Source: Cristatella mucedo (Eukaryota > Bryozoa > Phylactolaemata > Cristatellidae). Taken from it: 64,000 nucleotides of DNA. Made by a program: the position numbers and the translations under genes. The stretch spans positions 304,001 through 368,000 of the forward strand of contig WPIO01000181.1 of NCBI GenBank assembly GCA_009760855.2, read 5' to 3'. Below are positions 1-11,461 of this stretch, in pieces (positions within the stretch are counted from its first letter, which is position 1; the number at the start of each line of letters is the position of its first letter). The notes beneath the pieces are model-generated. The model did not search any database and was not told the DNA's origin. It saw nothing but the letters and a program-made list of their open reading frames with translations.

Positions 1-522
1 TTTGTAGGCAGATGTTGTATAGAAAGTACTACCAACTGATTGGCACTAACATCCGCAAGCAGCAGGCACACTGTAAGCAACCATGTTCACACGAAGAACG
101 AATCACAAAGACAACTAAATACTCTAATAAACAGGAGTGTTTAAAGCTTCTTTTTAAATATCGTCATGTCAGGGGATGTCATGACGCCAGTCGAAGGTGA
201 GTTCTACGTTCTGGGAGCATACGAACCAAAGGCACGGTCTCCAAAGGATTTGAGGCTTGTACAAGGTATAGGTAAACAGTTAGATTCCGAAAAGCAGGTG
301 GTACGATGCTTAGCCTGGTGGGGCTGTAGATCTGATAGGTAGGCTGAAGCCAAGGAATGAAGGGACCTAAAAGTAAGTGACAGAACCTTGAAGGCGATCC
401 GTTGCTTGACTGGGAGCCAGTGTAGGTCGTCGAGAAGTGGTGTGACATGGCAACTGGGATGCTCATGACAGACGAGCCTAGCTGCAGGGGTTTGCACCAA
501 CTGTAAATGCAGCTCAAAATTT
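1..522 (-). mobile_element. LINE A 3' fragment (RT C-terminal region), edge-truncated
   Basis: Reading the minus strand gives the C-terminal region shared by all LINE A copies: an AARLVCHEH stretch, then a HWLPVKQRI block, then AYLSDL, then FGDRAF near 220-250. The reading frame is broken near 235 and again near 150, so it is a dead copy. Similarity stops at about 522, where host-like sequence begins. The 3' tail is degenerate towards base 1. Confidence 0.8.
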
Positions 523-1525
523 CTCGGGTTTGGCATTCATTCTATATCAGGGCATGGCTGTAAACTTCCTTTAAGCAATAAGTAACGATCTACCGATGTA
601 TTAGCCACTCTGATCTGAAAGCAGAAGATAGGTAGCAGCTTTCACACTACGGATGGGGCAGTAAAATAAACCTTATGCACGACTTGAAAACACTACCTAG
701 GTTGTGAAGTGCGATTTCCACCACACTGAGCTAAGACCCACGGTCGTGGTAGCTAGGTTCAGGCCTAGAGCTAGTAAAAAAAGTCAGATCGTGCACATGC
801 CTTTTATTGCAAGGCAAGATCAATACTGTCTGACGACTAATCTGGCTAAAGTCGAGCTTCGGCTAGGTGTTTGGAAGTGAATAAGATGGCCTGGTGACAT
901 ACAACTTAAAAAAAAATATTTCTCTGTGTTTATAGTTTGGAGTTTGGCCGTCTCGCGAAGGTTTGAGATAGGTTGCAAGCAGATCTGCCCTGCTTTATTC
1001 AAGGCTCGGTTCTGTCTCAAATTTGTTTCACTACTCACATTAATAGAAGGTAGGATTCAGCCTATTCCATTCAGTCTTGCCATACCTCTTTGTTTGCTTA
1101 GTAGACCTATTCTGTCTACCCGTTCATATAGTTCAAAGTAAAGGATGGCTGACTTTAACAGCCACATTCCTACAGCGACAGAAAGGCCTACAAGGGGATA
1201 TTGTACCCTATTGCTAACAGCGGTTACGATCTGAGTGGTTACGATCACTTACAGTTACAGTTACAGTGGTTACGATCTGAGCAGTGAAGTTCGAGCACCA
1301 CGAGCACCATGTGGCTGACGTGCACCACGTGACCACGTGGCTAACGGTGCAGATCAGGCGAATAGGCTGTTGGGTGATGCTGTTGGGTGATGAGCTCCGT
1401 CATCCCTGCGACGGCGACCGGAAAGCCGTAGACCAGTAATAAAATCACTGAAAGGCCCTCCTTCCTGAATGCTGCAACGTCTGCTGATATCACCGGGTTG
1501 CCCCTTCTTTGCAGCTGTCAGGTCT

Positions 1526-1526
<1 letters not shown>
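523..1526. other. Unassigned stretch with short direct repeats
   Basis: I recognise no gene here. Only short ORFs (about 60-72 codons) without family motifs are present. At 1223-1277 the 11-mer GGTTACGATCT recurs around three GTTACA units. At 1290-1345 there is a small cluster of CACGTG-type sites, and the string CTGTTGGGTGATG is repeated near 1367-1391. Confidence 0.5.

Positions 1527-1602
<76 letters not shown>
1527..1602. repeat. (TC)n microsatellite
   Basis: An almost uninterrupted run of CT/TC dinucleotides about 75 bp long, preceded by TCCC-rich sequence. Confidence 0.95.
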
Positions 1603-1604
<2 letters not shown>

Positions 1605-2116
1605 CTCTATAGAGCCCTACAGATTGGTACTAGAAGCTTGGCAGGAGGAGCACATTCGGCTGATGTTTTAGGCATTCTTTCTACCTAGGTAGGAGCTATC
1701 ACTTTTTCTTTAGAGATAGGAACAGAAAAGAAGGCCTTTTGCTTAGAGAGTACTTGCTCTTTGCTTAGAGAGGTAGGAACAGAAGGCTGCTGTACGAAGC
1801 TTCGGCTCGAACTCTACGTATCGCACAGTGGAAGGGGTGTAGAGTTTTATTGTATAGCAGCAATCACATTTTTTTGTAGCAAAAGACGTAATTCGCGCAA
1901 GACACTGCTAGCGATGCCGGCCTTCGGCGCACCTTTGGTGCATGTCAAATGGCGAACAGCTTCAGGCTCTCTAGAAATGAGTTGTTGTATGCAGTTTTTT
2001 TGGAAAAGTAAAGATTTTTAATATCTGGCATCATATTCTCCTTGGAAGCTTCAGTGAATGCTGCACGACCCCTGTTCTTATGAGATAGGTATACCTTATG
2101 AGATAGGTACCCTTAG
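1603..2116. other. Unassigned stretch
   Basis: No recognisable gene or repeat family. The phrase TTATGAGATAGGTA occurs twice near 2078-2108. An 86-codon frame at 1761-2021 has no identifiable motif and ends in low-quality composition; I do not call it a gene. Confidence 0.4.
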
Positions 2117-2362
2117 CGGGCTTATGCGTGCTGACACTGCATGCTGCCACTAACCATATGTGCATGCTGATCCTGTGCATGTCACCTCTAATCAAGTCAG
2201 TAATAATAATAATAATACACTGGATAAAGCTCCCTCAGAGAAAGTAGTATGCATGCTACCACTAACCATTTGATCATGCTTCCTTTGCAGCGTATGTAAA
2301 GTGCCTAGAAAGAGATTAAGTTCTATAAAAATGTTTTATTATTATTATTATTATTGAAAAGG
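2117..2362 (+). mobile_element. LINE A 3' tail, with an inverted tail fragment inside
   Basis: The plus strand carries the LINE A 3' UTR landmarks: TTATGCGTGCTGACACTG, then CATGCTGCCACTAACCA, then CCTAGAAAGAGATTAAG, ending in (ATT)n. At 2201-2245 a minus-strand piece of the same tail interrupts it: (TAA)n followed by the reverse complement of the tail core. Confidence 0.8.
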
Positions 2363-2421
2363 CAGTATGACCTGTAGGAGATAATCAGAATATTCTTCTT
2401 GTGGTGCAAAAAATGTATGGA

Positions 2422-2713
2422 CTAAGGTGGTTGTAGAACCCTTTTAAGCTGTGTACACGGCAGACTTCCCCACAGATTTTGGACAGATTTCCCATAGATT
2501 TGGGCTACTATGTCATCATACGTCACAACTTTTTCTTTTTTTGGGGGAGAGGAGCCTGCGGACTCATCGGAAGGAGAATCTGTCAACTTTTTAGCTGCTC
2601 TTGGTCCTGCCGACCAATCAAAACCCCGAGGCTCGTCACACCCCACGGCCCAATTAAAAATGGCTGACGATCGCATACTCGAGTTAATTGAGGCGGTCTC
2701 AACAAGCCCTTGA
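2422..2713. other. Ambiguous open frames on both strands
   Basis: The minus strand is open for 84 codons (2676 to 2422) and contains a basic/acidic stretch followed by VVTYDDIVAQIYGKS. The plus strand has an ATG at 2660 in an AAA-ATG context, 17 codons long (MADDRILELIEAVSTSP), downstream of CCAATCA and CCCAATTA strings. I recognise no protein family in either. It could be a promoter plus first exon, or chance. Confidence 0.2.
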
Positions 2714-3179
2714 ATATGGAATCCTTATGCTTTATAACAAATACTTCGGCCTTAAAACCTTATATAAATAAATTTATAAATAAAAAAAAATATATATATA
2801 TATATAGAATAACCGTCTGTCTGTTTATCAAAATCCACCACAAAACCCGTAACGGTGCACGTTACTCAGTACTATACACCGGCATACCCGTAGCGGCGCA
2901 TATTACTTGGTACTGCTACCTTTTCCGAAAAAAGATTTTTCAAATGCTTATCTTCCGTTTATTTATATTCTTGTCATAGTACTCTACAATGATAATTACA
3001 GCGACAAACTCAACTTCTGCCTGTTTTGGCTTGGCGTTTTTCCGGGGAAACCCTCTTTCATACCAACCTCCCGGATTAGATAGAGCACGGACTGTGGGCG
3101 GGACTCAGTCGGCCGTCAAATCTGTCGCGGGCAGGACTAAACCTGTCGTGGCACTAGAAGGAAAGTCAGCGTGCCGTGT
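2714..3179. other. Unassigned AT-rich stretch
   Basis: No recognisable gene. A short (TA)n run lies at about 2790-2805. The element-like string CCCGTA(A/G)CGG recurs at 2849 and 2888 about 40 bp apart, suggesting a small local duplication. Confidence 0.4.
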
Positions 3180-3365
3180 AAACGTAGCTTTAACCAAGCT
3201 CTTCAAACTTTGCAGAATTACTTAGCTGATTATAGGCTGACTTAATCTTAGAGCTGATATGGTCATCTAGTGAGAAGTCATCGTAAAGGACGCCCAAATT
3301 TCTCGGAGTGGCTGTGGGGGAAAAATGCTACCGAAGCCAAATTTGAGGGAATGACCTTCCAGTTT
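3180..3365 (-). mobile_element. Degenerate LINE A-like fragment (post-RT region)
   Basis: Minus-strand translation gives LDDHISSKIKSAY followed by a short stretch that lines up with the LDDHISSTVKSAYFQLHN block of the better LINE A copies. The rest is too diverged to align by eye. Confidence 0.55.
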
Positions 3366-3389
3366 CACTCACCCTTCTCATTCGTCTTA

Positions 3390-3540
3390 ACGTCGGCGTT
3401 CGGTGGTAGCACCTCACAACACAATTGGTGGGCTTGAGTCCTGCTGTAGGCAATTCATTATTGCCCGCTACCGGCGGGATAATAGCCACTAAGGCCCTTC
3501 TGGCACTGTACAAATTCGGTGTTGAATCAGGCTGACTATT
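3390..3540 (+). mobile_element. SINE-2 copy, degenerate
   Basis: It shares with the copies at 10157 and 31478 a GGGCTTGAGTCC box (tRNA B-box-like), then a spacer, then AAGGCCCTTCTGGCACTGTACAA in shorter pieces, then TGTTGAATCAGGCT. The 5' half is poorly preserved. Confidence 0.5.
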
Positions 3541-3849
3541 GAAATGGTCTCGTCATCATCTCGTTTACAAAAATATTTATTCGCCATCTTAATGGAAATT
3601 TTGGCCATGCAAGCTGCTAGCCATTCAATCGTGCTTTCTTCGCGGCAAATATAAAGTGATTCTCGCCTCCCGACATAGAGCGCTCTCACGTGCGTTGTAT
3701 TCGTGGCAGAATTCTTCCGAAAACCGAATTTCTTGCGAACATCGTATACGGAAAATATATAGCTAAGACCTATTTAAAGTTATTCTGATTTTTATTTCAC
3801 CGTAGTGCGCAAGAAATTACGTGCCTATGGATATCTAAACGTTTATCGC
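3541..3849. other. Unassigned stretch
   Basis: No recognisable gene or repeat. The composition is ordinary AT-rich intergenic or intronic sequence. Confidence 0.4.
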
Positions 3850-6800
3850 TTCGGGCTGCCGGGTCTCCAACGCCGGCGGCTGCCTTAGCTACGCCGGCGG
3901 CTAGTAACCTGCATGTTAGTTATGATCGTCAGCAGCTGTTATCGCTTCGTCATCGTAGATCAAATGCATTCCTAGATATTAATGCTGTTGCTAAGATTTG
4001 AGAACTGTGCATCAACAAAAGAAAAGCACTCAGGAGCCGCCGCGGTGGCCGGAACCGCCAGCGAAGACGCTGCTCGTTGGGCGGGAACTGCGAGCTGAGT
4101 AGCCGCTCGTTTGGTATTCCTAGCATTGTCTCGAACCGCTCAGCATGCTCCCCCACATGCGCCACTGTGAATCTTTCTAGCTTAGTGGTCATCAAGCCTG
4201 TTATAACTCCATCGGCCAGACTTAACGCTAGCCTTTGGAATCCTCACTCAACGTACAATGAACCTCTGGTAAAAAGCGACCTTATTTCTGAAAATGGTCT
4301 TGACCTGCTCACCCTAACTGAAACTTGGCTAAAATAGATAAACTGCCCGACCATTAAAGACGCTACCCCAACTGGTTTCTCATTCTTTCACACCCCTAGA
4401 TCAATCAAATGTAAAGCGCCTAGAAAGAGATTGAGTTCTCTGAGGGGGCTTTATCAAGTGCATTATTATTAATAAAAACTGGAGGTGGAGTTGCTGTTAT
4501 CGAGCGCTCGAAATTCAATTTCATTCCATTTGCAGTACCCTCGAAGCAGTCTTTTGAATCAATTGTCTTGGTCTCACCCGAAAACAAGCTACCGATAGTG
4601 GCAGTAGTCTATCGCCCACCAGCTACTAAATCCTCCTGTATCTCAGATTTCTCCGATCTCATTTCGATTCTGTGTGCAAGAAATCGATCCTTCCTCGTTA
4701 TGGGTAATTTCAACGTTTACTTTGATAACTTATCTGACGCCTTCAGCACCGAATTTCGTGCATTGACTGACTCATTGTCTCTTGTGGCTCATGTTCATGG
4801 CCCTACTCACATCAAGGGTCACACACTCGACCAGATTTTCTCATACAACTGCACTTTGTCATAATAAATTATTACCAAATCCTGCTTATCTGACCACATG
4901 CAGATCTCATTCAATCTACAGTGTGTGCCCACCTCCTCCTCTAAAATAATCTGTAAATCGCGAAACCTCAAGACCCTTGACATCGATGCTGTCCGTGCGA
5001 GAATATCTGTTTCACCTCTGCTGCTCAGTCCTCCCTCCGATCTGTCATCATTGGTAGATAGCTACAACACGACTCTAGCTGACACGCTCGACGAGTTTGC
5101 ATCTCTGACTAAGCGCACTGTGTGCCCTCGCCCAGACGGCCTGTGGTTTACCACAGACATTAAACTAGCCAGGTCTACCAAGCGCAAGCTTGAAAAAGCA
5201 TACAAAAGATCTGGACTGACTGTCCATCGACAGGCATTTGAAGACTACTGTAGGTCGTACCAATCGATCCTAGCAAAGGCCAAGTCACATTCTATAAAAA
5301 CATTGTTGAATCACAGATGCACAATCCAAAAATGCTAATGTCGACGATAAACCATCTCCTCAACCGCTCCCAGATTAGCTCCTTACCCGATGATCATTGT
5401 GATGATCTAGCCGACCGCTTCTCTCGATTCTTTGTGCAGAAGATAGACGTGATCAGGGAGTCCATCCGTGTGATGGCACAACCCCCCTAGAGTGCTGTTC
5501 CCCCGATTCCTGGCTGCACCTCATTGTCTTCATTTAAGCAGGTCACTAGTGATATCGTCCTGAAGCTCGTATCTCAATCAAAGAAGACAACAAGTCCACT
5601 GGACCCTATTCCCACTGTCCTGCTCCTAAGTTGCATTGATCTGCTGCTTCCATGCATAACTAACATAATTAATATGTCATTAGCCTCAGGTCAGGTCCCA
5701 GCACCTTTCAAAAAAGCTGTAGTCAAGCCACTTCTCAAGAAAGCTACACTAGATCAAGAGAACTTAAGCAACTACCACCCAGTCTCCCTTCTACCATTCC
5801 TATCAAAGACACTGGAACGGGTCGTGGCAGACCAGCTGAGCTCGTATATCGAAACCTCACACCTTGCTAGTAAGTTCCAGTCTGGCTTTAGAGCTAATCA
5901 CTCCACAGAGTCAGCATTGCTTCGGGTATACAACGACCTACTTAGGAATGCAGACATGGGTAGAGTGTCTCTGCTTGTTTTGCTCGATCTTTCGGCAGCT
6001 TTTGATACCATCGATCACAAAGTTCTTCTAGAGCGCCTCGCATCTCGCCTGGACATCACTGGCACTGTTCTGCAGTGGTTCAGGTCCTATCTCAGTGGGA
6101 GACTCCAGAGTATTGACGTGAATGGACAAAGATCATCCGAGGTACCTCTGCAATGTGGGGTACCTCATGGCTCCGTGCTAGGTCCGGTTCTTTTCACCGT
6201 TTATACTCTCCCTCTTGCTGATGTGATTGCCAAGCACAATCTAGGCTTTCACTTCTATGCGGATGACACTCAGTTGTACCTTTGCTTTGATCACTCCAAG
6301 CCTTCGAGCACCTCGAATTCTCTTAACTCACTTGCGGCATGTATTGATGACATTCGCACATGGATGGCAGCAAATTTTCTAAAACTAAACGATGATAAAA
6401 CTAACCTACTAGTTATGGGCAAACTCAGCATGATTCAGAAATTGGAAGGGCTGACTCTCAAAATTGGCTCTGCCAGCATATCTACTGTTGAATCAGCTCG
6501 AAATCTAAAATCTAGGTGTCATTTTCCAAAGTGACCTCTCGTTAGACGACCACATCAGCTCCACAATCAAGTCTGCCTACTTTCAGCTACCTTACATTGC
6601 TAAAATTCGGGCTTGTTTAGATAAGGATACCACGTCCAAGTTGGTCCATGCATTCGTGACATCTCGTCTTGACTTCTGTAACTCACTGCTTGCTGGCCAA
6701 CCAGCATGTGCAATCAGGCGATTACAACTTGTGCAAAACTCTGCAGCTAGGCTTGTCTGCCGTGAGCATCACAGTTGCCACATCACACCACTTCTCGCCG

Positions 6801-7367
6801 ACATGCACTGGCTACCAGTCAAGCAACGGATCGGCTTCAAAGTTTTTCCGCTCACTTTTAGGTCACTCCTTTCTTTGGCTCCAGCCTATCTCTCTGATCT
6901 ACTCCTCCACCAGCTCAAGCATCGTGCCACCCACTTTTCGGAATCCAGTAGTTTACCAATACCCCGTGCAAACCTCAAATCCTTTGGAGACCATGCATTT
7001 AGGTCGTATGATCCCAAAGCCTGGAACTCACTCCCTACTTGCGTCAGAACATCCCCTGACTTGACCACGTTTAAAAAGAACTTAAAAACACACCTATTTA
7101 GGACAGCATAGAGCGGGTCTCCGTGATTCGTCCTTCATGTGCTTATGTGTGCTGACACTGTGCATGCTGCCACTAACAACACTTGCACGCTGACCCTGTG
7201 CAAGTCACCCCTAACCATGTTATTCATATTGGTTATCAAGCATAATATTACTCACCATTCAATCGCGTTTCCCTTTGCTGCAAATGTAAAATGCCTAGAA
7301 AGAGATTGAGTTCTCTGAGAGCGCTTTATCAAGTGCATTATGATTATGATTATGGTTATTGTTATTA
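3850..7367 (+). mobile_element. LINE A, near-full-length but inactivated copy
   Basis: This is a non-LTR retrotransposon of CR1/L2 type. The 5' part is GC-rich (GCCGGCGGC twice). EN motifs follow: TETWL at about 4320 (followed by a stop), VVYRPP at 4600, GNFNVYF at 4700 (usual catalytic D replaced by N), HGPTHIKGHTLDQ at 4795 and SDHMQISF at 4890. The RT is open at 5524-6534 with [52 protein letters not shown] (Q replaced by H) and YADD at 6256-6267. A frameshift separates the C-terminal frame at 6641-7111, which carries HWLPVKQRI and WNSLPTC. The 3' UTR ends in an imperfect ATT-rich tract. Stops at 4338 and 4861, frameshifts and an internal tail insertion at about 4407-4470 show it cannot be autonomous. 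The 5' boundary is approximate. Confidence 0.88.
4407..4470 (+). mobile_element. LINE A tail micro-insertion inside a LINE A EN domain
   Basis: About 64 bp of LINE A tail (TGTAAAGCGCCTAGAAAG through (ATT)n) lies between the EN codons for PRSIK and those for TGGGVAV. The minus-strand copy at 16515-19905 is uninterrupted at this point (CTAGATCAATCAAAAACTGG), which shows the segment is inserted. A-rich bases flank it, so the exact target duplication is ambiguous. Confidence 0.8.
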
Positions 7368-7422
7368 GAAAGAGATTCAGTTCACTGACGGCGCTATATC
7401 AGATGCATTATTATTAATGTTA
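7367..7422 (+). mobile_element. Second truncated LINE A tail in tandem
   Basis: Directly after the end of the long copy, AGAAAGAGATTCAGTTC and a second GGCGCTATATCA...ATTATTATT tail are repeated. Confidence 0.75.
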
Positions 7423-7448
7423 TACGAAAGTGGAGAGGATCCGAGTTA

Positions 7449-7560
7449 AGACACATTAATAATAATAACAATTAAAATAATACATTTGATATAGCGTCCT
7501 CATAGGACTCAACCTCTTTCTAGGCACTTTACATTTGCTGCGAAGGAAGCACGAATGAGA
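7449..7560 (-). mobile_element. LINE A tail fragment
   Basis: (TAATAA)n followed by the reverse complement of the tail core (CTCAACCTCTTTCTAGGCAC) and the TTTGCTGCGAAGGAAGCACG piece of the 3' UTR. Confidence 0.8.
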
Positions 7561-8542
7561 AGGATCCAAGTAACGGAATGAAGTAATGAAATGAGATGGA
7601 GATGAAAAGTAATAAATGAAATATTAATAAATGAAATAAGTAATAAATAAATGAAAAGGAATAAAGAAATGAGATGGAGCTAAGCTGTTGAATGATTTTC
7701 ACTTTTTGAGAGAAATGAAAGCCTAGATTGTGTGTGGCGATTACACATACAAGTAGAAGTGTGTCAGTTTCGGAAAGAAGGGTGCTTTATCCAGTGTACT
7801 GCTACTATTATAATTATTATTATTATTTCGGAAAGAAGGGTACAAGGAACAGTCTGCTGGGAAATTACATACTTCAAAAAGGCTTCAGCCTCTCTGAACC
7901 TTTGTGCTGTGAAATTGCCGATAAGTTTGTCCTTTAAAATGACGTACACGGTATATCCAACGAAGCAGCACGATCTACTTACTCGTAGTCACCATGGCGA
8001 GTCAGTCTCTGAGCTTAGCATTCAGCCACACTACTCCCGTCTCGCACAGCTGTTCGGCCGTAATACACAATCTCTCCAATCATCTGCAAAACTCCTAGCT
8101 TTCAACCAAAGCTTTCTTCCGACGACCTAATTTTTGTCATAAAATTGATTTGGAATTCAATGAGCACTAACAGAAAGTAACAATTATTATAGCCTTATAT
8201 GCGGGTGGCATAGATATAATTAGGCGAGTGTCCATAAGGCTTCTGGCACCCGAACGCAGTCAATTGTTTCAATTAAATTTGGAGATTTGAATAAGTTCAT
8301 TGCAAATGCTCTTAAAACTAGTCCACCAAACAACCAGCTTCTGCAAGTGAATAGACATTACCTTATATGCTGACATAACGTTAATTAATAGGAAGCTTAT
8401 CCCCATCTCGGTTGGGAAGTCTTGGGCTCAACTTTTGAAGATGACACAATTTGCAATCACCCCTTTCAGCCCATTGATTTTTTTAGGGAGTTATCGTCTA
8501 TAATAATAATAACATTAATAGTAATAATAATGCCTATAGGCC

Positions 8543-8545
<3 letters not shown>
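7561..8545. other. Unassigned stretch, A-rich at its start
   Basis: At 7580-7680 there is an A-rich tract built from AATGAAAT/AATAAATGAA-like words, bracketed by two copies of GAAATGAGATGGAG. A frame at 7732-8130 (132 codons) runs through an ATT repeat and has no recognisable domain, so I do not call it a gene. The rest shows no family. Confidence 0.4.
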
Positions 8546-8619
<74 letters not shown>

Positions 8620-8645
8620 TATACCCCATAATACATATACACCCC

Positions 8646-8683
<38 letters not shown>

Positions 8684-8692
8684 TATATAGTA
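8546..8692. repeat. (TA)n microsatellites with an ACCCCATAATA spacer
   Basis: A run of about 70 bp of alternating TA, then two copies of the spacer CACCCCATAATA-like sequence, then a second TA run of about 40 bp. Confidence 0.95.
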
Positions 8693-8834
8693 TGGGGTCC
8701 AAGAGAACTAAGTCTCTATACCGGCACTTGACAACTGGCTTCGAGAGAATCCATAACCGAGGACTAGTGATAGGCAAGCATCGTATCATATTTTGACAAA
8801 TATTCAAAACACAAGGTATCACATGCTTTGACAA

Positions 8835-9320
8835 TAATGAAAAAACTATCGCGAAGGCACTCAGAGCCGCATGCTGGACATCTGGCTATTAGCATGCCCT
8901 AGACCATGCACAGGGTAACATGCAAAGAACGCAGAAACCAAAAATAAAAGTTCGCTAGGACAAAGGAGAAAACTGACCGGAAGAAATGGCCCTTTAGGTG
9001 GCTGAGACTTCAAGGATGCACGGTCATTGCAGGTAGTGACCATAGCTGGAGGCGAGTTCCAGACTTTTGGTGCAGTCGGGCTAAAGGCTCGATCTCCAAA
9101 GTATTTCAATTTAGTCAGATGGACGGTGAGATGGCGAGATGCCAATGATCGAATGGTGTGAGAACACCGAGAGAGAGAGAGAGAGAGAGCAGAGAGCAGA
9201 GGTCAGATAGGTGTAGGTGAGTGAAGCGACCTGTACGCCTGTCAGACGATCTGATAGAGTAGAGGTCGGATAGGTAAGCTGCGTGCAGGTGAGTCAAACT
9301 ACCTGTACATCTGTCAGAGG
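8835..9320 (-). mobile_element. LINE C C-terminal fragment
   Basis: The minus strand reads FGDRAFSPTAPKVWNSPPAM and then a charged SLKSQ...KG stretch, matching the C-terminal FGDRAF...WNSLP...FK layout of CR1/L2-type LINE proteins but clearly distinct from LINE A. Upstream in the sense direction are AYLSDLYSI and a GA-rich interruption at 9170-9190. There is no visible 3' tail. Confidence 0.65.
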
Positions 9321-10156
9321 ATCTTGGCGTCGATTCGATGCTTCAGAGGAGCCGGTGAAGCTCAGACAGAAATCTTGCGATATGGAAGCTGTGCTGTTGA
9401 TGATCCCCAAAATGCCATCCAGTATGCTAGTGGGTCAGCACAATATCATCTCAACAATTAACACAATTATCGACAGTTTTTTCTTTCATTCTTTCGTTTC
9501 GTATGCCTTCACCAACCTCGGTCTACTTTTACCCCGCAGTCTCCCGGTCTTTGCGCAAGTCTCTCAATCTATTTTGCTAATTTCTCTCTCACCCCTCTCG
9601 TCTCTAAAGAGCGTGTGCCTCACGCCTTCATGCCCTATGTTTATTGTATCTACGTGTATACGTTTATCCTATCTTTGCCATTTCGTATCTCTTTCTGTCT
9701 GTCCTACCTTTCTCAAAACCCGTCTTCTCTCTGCCAACTCTCCTCTCTCTTCTTCGTCCGGTCTCTGGGGTGGCGCATATCCTGTGGTCTTGTCCACGAT
9801 CTGCTGACACAGCTGTCTTAGAGTCATCACGTAATGTCCTTCAACCTTCCCCTATTCACAATGCATACAGAGAGGGCAAGAAAGAAGATGAATTTATCTT
9901 TTTGTCTTTCGAAGTTGATCTCGAAAGTCATCCGAAATAACAATCAAACAATTTTAACTCTTTAGACACTTTATGGAGCTTCAATAAAAATATCAACGAA
10001 TTCAAACCAATATTTCACGAGAGGCTTAAATTAGATATGTAACTCATTTGTATTTCGCCCTAAGGGAACCTAATAATCTCTATTCAAGTGCTTCACAAAT
10101 GCCAAGGGACTCCAGCGTGTGACCTCGGTCTTCAAATAAATTCATCTTGACCTTGG
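9321..10156. other. Unassigned pyrimidine-rich stretch
   Basis: The plus strand is C/T-rich from 9480 to 9800 and remains open in several frames for that reason (up to 174 codons from 9283). The translation has no family motif. I treat it as non-coding. Confidence 0.45.
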
Positions 10157-10345
10157 TTCATGGTGAGCCGTGATGGCACACTAGGTGAGGCATTTGCTTT
10201 CACGACCTCGATCCCGAGGTCGTGGGTTCGATTCCTGCGGTGGGGGATCCTTAATTGCTGCTGCAAGCGGTGGTGGTAGCCGTAAAGGCCCTTCTGTCGC
10301 TATACAAAAGAGACTGTTTAATCGGCTAGGATTTATTTATTATTT
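10157..10345 (+). mobile_element. SINE-2, best copy
   Basis: The head resembles a tRNA internal promoter: TGGCACACTAGGTGAGG (A-box-like) and, about 40 bp on, GGGTTCGATTCC (a good B-box match). Then come a TGCTGCAAGCGGTGG body, a GGCCCTTCTGTCGCTATACA region, GAGACTGTTTAATCGGCTAG, and a TTATTTATT end. Copies at 31478 and, partially, at 3390 share this order. Confidence 0.75.
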
Positions 10346-11461
10346 ATGGCGAGCACCTTAACCACTTAGCCAAACCAGAGCGGTGCCTGCACGAGGAAGC
10401 ACTGAGATGGTGGCAATACGTCAGTCCGGCAATCGTCGACCGCATACTTCGTTGCCGCTCGATGTATCAACCGCGCAGCTGCCATGGCTATTGTTACCCG
10501 ATACAAGGCCCTCGTCGTCGTCGCTCTCCTTTTGTTCAAGGTCCGCTGGCCGATTGGGTAGACGTACAGCTTGGCAGAGTTATGTGTCCCTCGGTCGATT
10601 ATCTTGTCGATTATCGTCAGATGTGCCGACATAATAATAATAATAATAGCCGACAGGCAATGGCCACAGATCTCTGCACGTGCTTGTGCACGAGACACGG
10701 AAGCAGTCCGAGACTAGCCGCAGCATACGTCAACATGGGCGGGCGCTGCACGACGGAACGGAAAATGAATTCAAACGTTTGCAATGCTATGTTCCTCGTA
10801 AAATGTGCGAACTCCTTTAGTGTCGGAGTCGGCTTGGACTGTACAGCGTATGTCGCAATTACTGGCTCCAAGGAGCCATTCAACCTGGACTTCTCGCCGA
10901 GGTTACTCGGCCCACTTTTTTATATTGTTTAATCTGAGCTACATGTGCAAGTTCCTTAAGCAGTTCCTTCAAAGTGAGTGACATAATGACTGGTGCGATG
11001 GAGGAGAGAGAGTGAGTGAGAGACTGAGATTAATACTCATTAAGTGATACGAATCGTACACTTTGCTGGAATTTTCTTGGCTTTTCTCATCAATAACTGC
11101 AACTTAGATCAATTACTGTATCACTAGTATATCGTTAAGCTAACCCGTCGGTTCAATAGAACTATGTTGCTTCAAGCACAAACATTTTCTGAATGCTTCG
11201 AAAAATAGTAGGTAGACAGATAGACGGGCATAGAGGCTGCCAAAGTTTTACTTTGCGACAGCTTTTTCAGAAGTACTAGGTGTTGCAGATTGTTCTTCGC
11301 ACGTTTTGTGATGCCTAAGTCTATTGGCTTATAGCGGAAGCGATCCAGTATTCTGCTTGTGTTGCACCGTTACCTGTGGCAGCGCTTTCCGCTTGCAGAA
11401 CTTTATCGTCGCCTTTGGATATCTCAGCTAGCAAAGCTGGGCTTGCTATGCTCTGTGAGAA
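10346..11461. other. Flank upstream of LRR block 1
   Basis: I recognise no gene. The plus strand is open for 156 codons at 10462-10932 and the minus strand for 110 codons at 10366-10698, overlapping and without identifiable domains. The stretch just before 11462 has an in-frame stop at 11456 and would contain the 5' UTR and promoter of the LRR gene if 11462 is its start. No clear TATA box is visible. Confidence 0.35.

Noticed and set aside
2190-2362. Possible independent SINE from the alternating tail pieces
   Set aside because: All pieces align to LINE A 3' UTR and tail, and no tRNA-like head is present.
7580-7680. Possible CRISPR-like or satellite array from repeated AATGAAAT words
   Set aside because: The spacing is irregular and the composition is simple A-rich sequence; no defined repeat unit, and the genome is eukaryotic.
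8466-8834. A 122-codon minus-strand frame
   Set aside because: Mostly an IY repeat from the (TA)n tract.
9283-9807. A 174-codon plus-strand frame
   Set aside because: It overlaps LINE C in antisense at its start, then a pyrimidine-rich region; no domain or splice evidence.
10200-10260. Functional tRNA gene
   Set aside because: Only promoter-box similarity; no cloverleaf arms can be paired around it, and it is part of a SINE copy.
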